Assembly (NCBI GenBank): GCA_030765055.1 | Contig: CM060950.1 | Location: 270,689,581-270,753,580, forward strand | DNA from: Mantis religiosa | Lineage: Eukaryota; Arthropoda; Insecta; Mantodea; Mantidae | Length of the DNA stretch: 64,000 nucleotides | Reading direction: 5' to 3' | Part shown: positions 52,950 to 61,906 of the stretch, piece after piece | Numbering within the stretch: the first letter of the stretch is position 1 | How the letters are laid out: the number at the start of each line of letters is the position of its first letter | Translations under genes and position numbers: made by a program | Notes under the pieces: generated by a model | The model's input: only the letters and a program-made list of their open reading frames with translations | Databases searched by the model: none | What the model was told of the DNA's origin: nothing

Positions 52950-53440
52950 ACAATACCTGACAATTTAACTGACATAATCCATGGAAATCTTTAAACTTCC
53001 AGAGTTTTACCCTAAAAACTAAACATTTCATTTGGTGGCATAATATGATAAATGCGCTACGCTTAAGGAACATATTTTACAATTTACTGAAGCATAAAAA
53101 TATATATCTTGTTGTAGTTTGTGTCCTATGTTATTTTTACAAGTAGACACGTTTTTATTTGTTTATATTTGCAACACACAGACACAGCCTGCATTTGACG
53201 CTAGGCAAGTCCTTTATCAGTAGTAATGATTTATCAAATCCTATACGACACAGTTTTCTGCACTTGGAATAAAAAATATTACTAACAGTCATTATATGAC
53301 AAATTAGAAGACTGCAGAGCCTATACCTACAGCATTAAACTTCCAAAACTTTTGTTAAATTTTAGATATATCCTTTAGTAATACGCTAGAATACCATCTT
53401 CACTTACAGCATATGTCTGAAAGTCACTGTTGTATACTGA
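52950..53440. other. No recognisable gene
   Basis: AT-rich sequence between Gypsy copy D and the inverted-repeat element. Confidence 0.5.
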
Positions 53441-53441
53441 C

Positions 53442-54508
53442 TATCTCAGGCTAGTTTAATCCTGCTGTAAACAACAAGGCGGAGCTGACTCAACTCATCA
53501 CATGTTAGACGCTACATACACCCACATAAGTTTTGCAACATTAGCCATATATATAGCTGTGTTAACTTGTAGACAGGAAATAAATAGAGTTGGGTTATAC
53601 ATTAACCTATTAGATCTATGAGTTGTTCCATTTCTGAAAAAATAATCATTAACTTTACTGCATATAGCACTTTAGGTAAAATCATCATATTTCTCCATGC
53701 ACTGTTTGCATTTATGTGATTTTCCTGGCGTTCCGGAAGCTTGCTGTACCATTCTAACACTATGTATACTGCTTGCGGAAACACCAAGGAGATCATCAGT
53801 TTCTTTCTCAGTGCTTTTATAGACGATTCCAAGTTTCTTTCTTTAGGCACCGCAAAGCAATGCATGATCATTTGCCCCCTTGCCACTTTTTAAAGGTTTG
53901 CCTCAATTGCGTTTAATTTCAGTTGAAGCACCGGTTGCTGCATGATGAAAAGCTTACCGATTTTAAATTGCATATACATAAGTGTTTTTGGGCTTGTGAG
54001 GTATGCGGGATATACAGGAAATACAGTGTTAAATATCAGAAGCAACTCCACACTATAAACAATAACATCTTAATCAGTATTCTACTCGATACAGACCTCG
54101 TAGTGAGAGAGCGCCTGGTATAGGAATGCAAGTGTCCTTTAGTAATTGTTAAATAAAATACAGCTTAATTTAACATAATAAGTTAACAGTGTGTATAATT
54201 TCACCTGTCTTCTGTCTAATCTGTATATAGTATACAGAACACATCTATGCGGTATGTAAAGCAGAAAGATAAAAATATGGGGCTATTACGTTTATAAGAA
54301 TCGAAACATTTGCATACATTTCTAACTCTGAAATTAGCTCGCACTGAGCAGTGATCAGAAAACTACTTAAAGTACTCTACTTAAAGGAGGAGTTTATCGT
54401 ACATATGCAAATAAAGGAAAACACTTAACCAATCAACAGCATAACCGTTTTATCTCTGAGTCTCTTCCCAGCCAGATGTTTACAGCAGGATTAAACTAGG
54501 TTGAGATA
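53442..54508. mobile_element. Possible DNA transposon with ~32-bp terminal inverted repeats
   Basis: Left arm 53442-53474 (tatctcaggctagtttaatc, ctgctgtaaaca) and right arm 54477-54508 (tgtttacagcaggattaaac, taggttgagata) are inverted copies with two mismatches. Weaker similarity (gactc) continues inward. The interior is ~1 kb. A minus-strand frame of 94 codons (53886-53602, including LPERQENHINANSAWRNMMI) is the only notable frame and I do not recognise it. No clear target duplication was found, so the family is unknown. Confidence 0.5.
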
Positions 54509-54509
54509 G

Positions 54510-55900
54510 GTTATAATAGGAACATTAGCTCCTGTCCTTCTTTGGAGACATTCGGTGGTAACACGACCTTACAATTTTAACGATACATGTTTTGAGGCTC
54601 TGTAAACTCCCCTATTAAATTTCAGTATCTTCCAGGAATGTGACACAGCTTTACAAGAAAATTCCTGAAACCAACATTTTCATTGAATAGCTTTCATTTT
54701 TGTTCTATTTGCTCAAACATGGCTGTAACGACAATGACATAAATACCTTATGCTTTTAGATATTTACTGACAAACAAAATATATATTATAAATTTTCTGT
54801 GCATAGTGTATGAAGATTTCTTTACTCCAAATTAATTTTATGCAATTCTAAACTATAAAAGAAAAAGTCTTACTACACAGTCAAAAATAAAGATCTTGTT
54901 ATAACACAATTTTTACAAAAATTATTTGTGGAACTATTTCCAAGATGTGTTTTGTTATTGGTTTGAATTTTCGAATATTTAAATGTTTTTTCACGCAGTA
55001 AATTGCTACGTGTTTTCCGTTTACCATGCAAGGAGCTTAGAATGTCAGACTATTACATAGTGGTACACTTTAGCTTTATATCAACAACAAAATGTGCAAC
55101 AATATTTTATTTCAATCAACAAGAATTATGTAGAATGCATATGGAGATATGCCATGTGAATCAAACAAGCCAGTTTGCATATTGGCCTTACTCCTGTCAA
55201 TCAGTCCATTGTCAATCCACAAAACTTGTACCAAATGTTCAGTGAAGTCGGTGTTCTCATTTATTTGATTCCTTTACTTCACTGAAACTAGCTTCAGATT
55301 AAAGATGTATCTTAGAATCTGATGTCCATTCCATGATCTTACAGTGTTCTTAAATTTTAATTTTGTAAAAAATAAATGAAACAACGAATGTTTGAACAAA
55401 TTAAACTGCATATTTCCTGCTGGAATGTTGACAGTTTCAATGTAAAATTAAGTTTTTGTAGCAGACAACAGTGTCTGAGAAAAAGCAACAAAGGCAACTA
55501 AAGAAAATTCAATAGAATTGATAATGTGCAAAGTTCTCCTGACTCCATTTCCATTATATGGAGCCCGGATTTCTTAACGCTGCAGTTTTTATATTATTAA
55601 TGGAGTAAAGCTAAAAGTGTCATATGTGTCATTACTTAAGTATACTGCCAACATCTCCTTGCAAAGCAAATTCACACCAACACTACCAGATCTATAAAAA
55701 CTCTAGATCCTTCAGCAAACACAAAATTATGGTCAAACTGCAGAATAAGGCATTACCCTGGCTTTGTATACTACAGTAAGCTGTTGCCAACTGCAGAGTT
55801 CTGAAAAATGCCAACATAGCAAAATGTTGCCAACACATTCTTTTTGTTAATTTTCTTGTTCCAATAATATTATTGTTGCAAAACAAAAGAGTATATGATA
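54510..55900. other. No recognisable gene
   Basis: AT-rich. The frames 55003-55245 plus and 55886-55692 minus have no recognisable domain. Confidence 0.55.
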
Positions 55901-55914
55901 GTTAGAGATTGCAT

Positions 55915-56155
55915 TTGTTTAGGAATTAAAATAGACAGCAGAGGGAATTGGGAGAAACAAAAGAAATTTGCCTAAGCAAAAGGAAAAGGAACTTTATCAG
56001 CCATCAGAAGCTGCAAGTACAACAGACCAGATATAAATATCAAATGGCTAATGGTGGTAGAGGCAAAACTGTTATACGGGATAGAAGTATGGGGACTAGA
56101 AGGAGGATGGCAAGTTATAGATAAGGTGCTTAGGTTCCCAAATGCAACTGTTAAG
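55915..56155 (+). pseudogene. LINE ORF2 C-terminal fragment, related to the 35-39.6 kb LINE
   Basis: The plus strand reads GIKIDSRGNWEKQKKFA, then after one stop AIRSCKYNRPDINIKWLMVV and LLYGIEVWGLEGGWQVIDKV. These match RLSSDGSWKEQKR, VIRSCYSKLPDINVKWLERI and MLHGSEVWGIDEAWRETDRV of the LINE at 35-36 kb in order. It is a short, truncated relative. Confidence 0.75.
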
Positions 56156-56309
56156 TAGCACAAATAGAGATGGGTAGAGTTTCCACTAAAAGGCGTTGAA
56201 ACTCCGATACAGAATATCGAATCTGGAAGAAAGGAATTTATTAAAACAATGTTTAATTTACAATTCCTTTCTTGGAAGTGTTGAAAACAGTGTTGTTGTA
56301 ATAAATCAA

Positions 56310-56910
56310 ATTTAAAGGGAGTCGATTAATGACACTAAACAACACCTACTTTTAAATTTTCCCGGAACATGTTTCAGGAGTAACTTTCCTCCATTGTCAA
56401 CCGGATATTGACTGGTTCTCAGTGGTGTAGCTGGCGATATTCTGTCACAGGTCTCCTCTGGTGGCGGTTCAAGGAACTTGCTGAAGAAATCTTTCTGGGG
56501 AATGTCAAAATTGAATGCTTTCTTCCTATTTTTAAATATGAAAATGTATTTCCATGTGGACAGTTCTTGTTTTCCTGACATATGTTTTAGTATTTTTGGT
56601 TGTGGATTTATGTTGTCGCCTTTTTTTCCCAAAAATGTGTGGCAACTGCTGATTTATCTAATTTTTTGTATTTTGTGTTCCTAAAGTGTTCCTTTGCCCT
56701 TGTTTCTAAATTTCTTTTGGTTTTTCCAATAATAATTTGACTACAGTCACAGCATTCAATTTGGTATATATCAGATTTTTTGTTAGATGGAATGGCATCT
56801 TTGATGTTTGAGCAAATTAGGTCTTTTAAGGGGTAATGGTTGATGGCGCTAGTTGAATGTTTTGTTTTTGAAGATTTTTTGAATTCCTCAAAGTAGTACC
56901 AAAATAACAC
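56310..56910 (-). pseudogene. Penelope-like GIY-YIG endonuclease fragment
   Basis: The minus-strand frame 56910-56608 reads NHYPLKDLICSNIKDAIPSN, then SDIYQIECCDCSQIIIGKTK and RNLETRAKEHFRNTKYKKLD. The catalytic Tyr position of the second motif is replaced (IIIGKTKRNL, where the copy at 23.6 kb has FYIGKTKRNL). It continues in a second frame to 56312 without further known motifs (FFSKFLEPPPEETCD). The RT is absent on this side. Confidence 0.78.
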
Positions 56911-56924
56911 ATTGCAATAGTACC

Positions 56925-57615
56925 AAAAAACATCTCAGTGGTGCACTAAAACTTTTAAATATCCAAGAAAAAAGCAACAACTTCACTGTAGAAATAGAAA
57001 AAGATGAGTATTTACCAATTTTGGATCTAAAAATAATCAGAAATAAAAACAGACTAAACTTTGGCATTTACAGAAAACCAACACAGACAGACAACTACAT
57101 AAAAGCTAATAGCTAAAACCCAAGATCCCACAAAAGGCAATCTTCAATAGTTTAGCACACAGACTGGTCAACATCCCTCTCACAGCAGAAGAATACAGAA
57201 GAGAATACAACGAAATTATTGAAATAGCATAAAAATGACTTTCCCAAATCACTAGTAGACAAAAAAGTGAACATAGTAAAAAAGAAGAAGCTAATAAACG
57301 AAACCACAGCTCTCTCAGCTACAGAAACTAATATGACCTTCAAAAAATTCACTTACCACCCATAGGCTTTTGTTAAATTCAAAAAACTCTTCAAAAAACC
57401 AAACATTCAACTAGCACCAGTCAACCATTACTCCTTAAAAACCCAATTTGCTCAAACATCAAAGATGCCATTCCATCTAACAAAAAATCTGGTATATATC
57501 AAATTGAATGCAGTGACTGTAGTCAAATTAATATTGAAAAAAAAAAACAAAAGAAATTTAACAACAAAAGCAAAGGAACACTTTAGGAACATAAAATATA
57601 AAGTTTTATATTTGC
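56925..57615 (+). pseudogene. Penelope-like RT end and GIY-YIG fragment, inverted relative to its neighbour
   Basis: The plus strand reads NIQEKSNNFTVEIEKDEYLP, ILDLKIIRNKNRLNFGIYRK and PTQTDNYIKANS, then after several stops NHYSLKTQFAQTSKM and the first GIY-YIG motif region (IYQIECSDCSQ-like). It ends in a degraded A-rich stretch near 57540-57560. The 57420-57610 part is an inverted copy of 56670-56860. Confidence 0.78.
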
Positions 57616-57619
57616 TTTT

Positions 57620-58225
57620 GCCTGGGGTGTTTCAGCGATCGAATTGTTGTCTATGAGTGGAGGTATGTTAGTTTTTGTTCTAGTGAGACATTTAGCTATC
57701 TACCAGACCGAGTTTGTGTTTGTGTTTGGGTTTAACTTGTCAAAGGTTTGGTTCCATTCGTTTCTTATAAATTCTCTAGTTGTTGCGGTTATTTCTGCCT
57801 TGGCTGGTAAATAGTCCTGCTGGTGAATAGGGTTTCGAGCTCTCTGCTATTTCCGTCTTAGGCGGTTTCAGCGTTGGTGTAATATTTTAATGTCGATAGG
57901 ATATTGGCAGTTTTTCCGTTCGTTTATGTCTAAGTGGAACGCACATAGTGGTCGCTACTTTGATCGCTAGTTCTAATTTATGTATTGCTTCATCTTATTT
58001 TCCGTTTGTATTTATATCTATTTCCGGAAGGTATTTTTCTACTACAGTTTGGAATTTTTCCTAGTTCACTAAGTTATAGTTTAGGGTAGGGACTTCTTGT
58101 TTGAATCTTAGTGGCAGTGAGACCTCTAGGAGTACCGGTAGGTGGTCTGAGGTGAGGTCGTTAATTACCCTGCTTTCAACGTTGTATGGGACATTTTTGA
58201 GAATAGCTAAGTCTAGTATGGAAGT
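57620..58225 (-). pseudogene. Jockey-like LINE fragment: endonuclease end and ORF2 linker
   Basis: The minus strand reads ILDLAILKNVPYNVESRVIN, then DLTSDHLPVLLEVSLPLRF with the SDH catalytic His of the APE endonuclease. The linker follows in shifting frames to a NSIAETPQAKA-like stretch near 57640. The same blocks occur in order in the jockey-like LINE at 62450-63060 (DILDIALLNNIPYDTHFEVL, ELTSDHLPVLINIK, AETPQAKAEAFA). Both ends are truncated. Confidence 0.8.
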
Positions 58226-58690
58226 CTGTCTAAGTCTCGGAAGGCCTCGTATTCCCGATTCAATGTTGGCAATGATGTCCTCCACAGGTAAAATGGGTGT
58301 GACCACCGCGTAATTAGCCCTTTTGCAAGAAATGGGGTCTCAGCTGGTGATCATATAAATTTACCACCGTTCGGCTAGTGTCTTATAGGTGTGGGAGGTA
58401 TGCATGAAACCGACAGGCGTTCAAGCTTTTTCTTATGGCGAGTAGTCGTGCAGTTCTGTTTGTGAGTCATGGAACTGAATGTGATCCTGTCTGTGTTGTC
58501 CCAATCAAATCTTTGAAGTGAGTTACTCACTCGAAGAGGTACGGCGAGGAACTGGCTATTGTCGGAAGCAACATCCCGTCTGGTCTGGTGAATACGTTCA
58601 CGGAGCATGGCGTGCTCGTACCGGTTGTAGATACGGTGAGCGGCAGCAGTTTGGATATGGCGCTTTTGACGAAGGAATTTTGGAATGAGA
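58226..58690 (-). pseudogene. Penelope-like N-terminal fragment fused to the jockey-like fragment
   Basis: The minus strand reads KRHIQTAAAHRIYNRYEHAM, LRERIHQTRRDVASDNSQFL, KQNCTTTRHKKKLERLSVSC, TVVNLYDHQLRP-like and ILPVEDIIANIESGIRGLP, the usual order of the region ahead of the Penelope-like RT. At about 58226 it passes without a stop into the jockey-like sequence, so one 82-codon frame (58306-58061) is a chimera of two element types. Confidence 0.72.
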
Positions 58691-59560
58691 GGAAGCCCTC
58701 CTAATCTTCTTCCAACACCTCAATAACATTAATTCACGCATTCAATTCACCATGGAGAAGGAGAAAGATGGACGGTTAGCGTTCGTGGACGTCCTAGTCA
58801 TTATAAAGGCTGATGGCACACTGGGACACACTGTTTATCGCAAGCCCACTCACACGGACCGATATTTGAGCAAAGACTCAAACCAGCACCCTAGACAAAA
58901 ACGGGACATGATCAAGACACTTGTGAATCGTGCGTCTCGCAGTTGTGAGCCTTATTTGCTGCAACAAGACCTTCGTCATCTAGAACAAGCCCTACAATTG
59001 AATGGTTATTCCATCCAAGAAGTGAAAAGAGCTTTCCGTCCAGCCAGGCCTCAACCTGCTGTTCAGAAGACAGACCAACTCAAAAACAAGGGAACAGTGT
59101 TCCTACCATATTTAAAAAATGTTACTGATCGGATTGAGCACACACTACAGCGCCACTATTTTCAAGCCCACCAAACAATTAAACAGTTTACTACGCTCAG
59201 CTAAAGATCCCAGGGAACCCCTGTCTGCCGGTGTGTACAGCATTCCTTGTTCTTGTGGCTCGGTTTACATTGGAACAACACAACACAGCTTTAACACCAG
59301 GCTCATTGAACACAAAAGAAGCTGCCGCCTGGCCCAAACAGATAAGTCTGCTGTCGCCCAACACGCTACTGAAGCGAAAGGCGAGCATAACATCAAGTTC
59401 CAGGAAACTAATATCCTTTCATCAATAGTACACTATCATTCCAGACTACAGCGAGAAGCCATAGAAACTTATAAGCACCCCAAAAAATTTAATTAGAAAG
59501 AACAGGCTATAAAACTCAACATTAACTGGTACCCAGTCATCGAAGGCACGAAACGTTACA
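58690..59560 (+). pseudogene. Penelope-like element, RT end and GIY-YIG endonuclease
   Basis: The plus-strand frame 58752-59204 reads MEKEKDGRLAFVDVLVIIKA, GHTVYRKPTHTDRYLSKDSN and HPRQKRDMIKTLVNRASRSC, the connector behind the Penelope-like RT. The frame then shifts near 59119-59200 into 59119-59496, which holds SAGVYSIPCSCGSVYIGTTQ, HSFNTRLIEHKRSCRL, KSAVAQHATE and the C-terminal SRLQREAIETYKHPKKFN. GIY-YIG residues (VYSIPC, VYIGTTQ, the Arg of NTRLIEH and the Glu in REAIE) look intact. A LNINWYPVIEGT tail follows a stop. This is a different subfamily from those at 23.6 and 56.6 kb. Confidence 0.88.
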
Positions 59561-60434
59561 CAACAGCGGAAAAAAACGCGAGGCAATCAGAACGCAGCAG
59601 ACCAGCAGAAGAGTCGATTCGTCCAGGTTTACCTGGACGGAGTGTTTGCTGCTGCCCAGCACCTAGCCGCTTATTGCGTCTTTATCTGGGCAGCATTAAA
59701 GAGTCATCCTTTGTCTCAGGCGGTTGTTTTCGGCAGTGGACATATCTAGCCTTTTACGCGCTGTCGCCCAGTGGGGGGAAAGCGCCCAGTGCTGGCTACG
59801 CTCTTCCGCCTACCTGGGAGGCATCTGAGCATAGTCCGCTTAACAGGCTACAGGGAAAGGAACCGTGTATAGGTATTGAATTTACCAAGCCCATTTCTAC
59901 GGAGTAGCTCCACAGAAGAAATCCCGCCCCCGCCAGCCATCCATCACCCGGTCCAATCAGCGGGCAGCGCTCCCGGTTTAAATGCAGTGGCACAGACGGC
60001 CAACGCATGGCTCGACTTCGAGGCGAGACTTCGAGGGGTGAACATCTACAGAACTTCGTTAATCCACGAGAATCTACGGAAAGAAGAGCCCGACTAGCTT
60101 GGACGTGGCCGTCCAAGCGAGAAGAAGGGAGCCCGAGCCAGCAAGAACGTCGACGCTCCGAGCACTAGCTCGGCCGGCAATTGCCAGCTCGCTTCCAGGG
60201 AAGCGACCAGCTCAGCACTTGGGTAGAGCAGCAAGGCCATAGCCAACGGTCTCTCGGCCGGTATCTAGGCGCCCTCCGGGGCTCGGTCCTCTGCTGCTCG
60301 GGCTTCTTAGCGCCCTTTGCAATCTCTATCTCTCCCTCTATCTCTCTTCTTTCCTCTTGTGTATTATAGTTTAACGTCCCCTGTAGGCTTCTCTCTCTCT
60401 CACTTTCACTTCACCAAGCCAAACTCATATCGCT
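59561..60434 (+). other. GC-richer leader, probably the 5' untranslated region of the jockey-like LINE
   Basis: GC-richer than the AT-rich surroundings and without a plausible coding frame. It contains tttacctggacggagtgttt and ttgctgctgcccagcacc near the left and a pyrimidine-rich stretch (60325-60420: ctctatctctccctctatct) just before the ORF1 start. The start of the element and its internal promoter cannot be fixed from one copy. Confidence 0.45.
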
Positions 60435-61906
60435 ATGGCTAAGACAGGAAGGTCAGCGTCGGCTGCCAAATCTTCCCCATCCAAGACCAAGACTCCGAAG
60501 AGCAAAGCTCTCCCAAGATCACTTTCGCCCTCTCCCTCCCCATCACGGTCCAAGACACCACCACCACCTCAACCTATCTCACCCCCCTCTGCTCCTTCCT
60601 CTTCCAAAACCAAGGCACCTTCTTCTGCCAGGCCCACTTCCCCCAAACCCAAATCTTCCAACACTTCCGACTCAGGACCACTGACACTGACACACACTGC
60701 CCCAATCGACAGCCAGGATAAGAGAACTGATATTGCGCCGATTTTTGTAGGTAAAACCCAGGCCGCGACCATCCGCCAACTAACACAGGACATAGACAAG
60801 ACTTGCAAATTTAAATTCTCCTACACAGTAAACACAGCCCGTAACTCCGGGGACTTTATTTTCAAGACGTTCTCGCTTGAGGACTACCAGATTTTGGTAA
60901 GATACCTCAAGACGAACAGCGTACAGCACTACCTAATGCCCCACCCCGAAGAAAGAACTGCCCGCTTTGTTGTAAAAGGGCTGTACGCTGAATTCACAGG
61001 GGAGGAAATCAAAGAAGACCTGGCGAACTACGAGTTCCAGGCTATAAGGGCAGTTCAGATGAGAAGGCGCAACAGAGATAGAGCCCCCCTGCCTATGTTC
61101 CTAGTAGAACTGCAGGACACCCTTGAAAATAGGAAGATTTTGGAACTAAAGTACCTGGCGCATTTCAAAATTCATGTAGAGGTGTACAGAGCAGCCAGAA
61201 CACCAAAACAATGCTCACGCTGCCAACAATTTTGGCACGTAAAAAAGGATTGTATGTCCCAAACCCCCATCTGCGCCAAATGTACAGGCCCACACTTCTC
61301 CGGCACATGCACTGTTCCACCTCTGGAACGACTTTGCGTACTATGTGGCGCTCAGGGCCATGGTGCAACTTGGCGCGGTTGCACCGCATACTACGCTGCA
61401 TGCAACAAACTGGCGAGGAACCCCCGTGCACAGCCTTCCAAACCCCAGACAGACCAGAGAACGCACCTATATTCTCAAGCTGCTGCACAACCTCGCGAAG
61501 CGGAATGGTCACCAGGAATAGGAAAGGCCGCTCGCGCCCAGCCCCTCTAGCAGAACCTGCCGCGATTGAGCAGCCGCGGGTCAGTTCCGGGGCTAGCCCA
61601 ATCAGAAGTGAGCGACCCCCACGACCAACACCAGCACCTAACACTCAGGCAGGCCCCTCTAAGGTAGTTGCGCCTCCCGCAGCTACAAAGTCGCTCCAGC
61701 CCCGAAGCAAACGGGATCCTACCACGGCACTGCGCACACTAGTGAGGTCACTAGGATTGCCAACACACAGAGTGCCACTTAGCGCGGTGGAGGAACACAT
61801 TTCAATTCTTTGTGGTGTATTCTCACAACCAGGGAACGACGTATTTCAGACAGCACACTACCTGACAGAACTTATTAGGGACATTAACCGATACAGTCAT
61901 GGCTAA
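60435..61906 (+). pseudogene. ORF1 (Gag-like) of the jockey-like LINE, frameshifted near its end
   Basis: The frame opens with ATG at 60435. Residues 1-85 are S/P/K-rich (SKALPRSLSPSPSPSRSKTP). A PRE_C2HC-type region follows (DKTCKFKFSYTVNTARNSGD, PHPEERTARFVVKGLYAEFT, FLVELQDTLENRKILELKYL). Then come three zinc knuckles from residue ~260: CSRCQQFWHVKKDC, CAKCTGPHFSGTC and CVLCGAQGHGATWRGC. This is the jockey-type ORF1 plan, an RNA-binding protein that forms the RNP. The frame closes at 61550. From about 61500 the real continuation lies in another frame (APLAEPAAIEQPRVSSGASP, ALRTLVRSLGLPTHRV) and ends with TAA at 61904-61906, overlapping the ORF2 start by 8 bases (ATGGCTAA). Confidence 0.85.

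Noticed and set aside
60569..60808. 79-codon minus-strand frame
   Set aside because: Antisense of the proline- and serine-rich start of the jockey-like ORF1.
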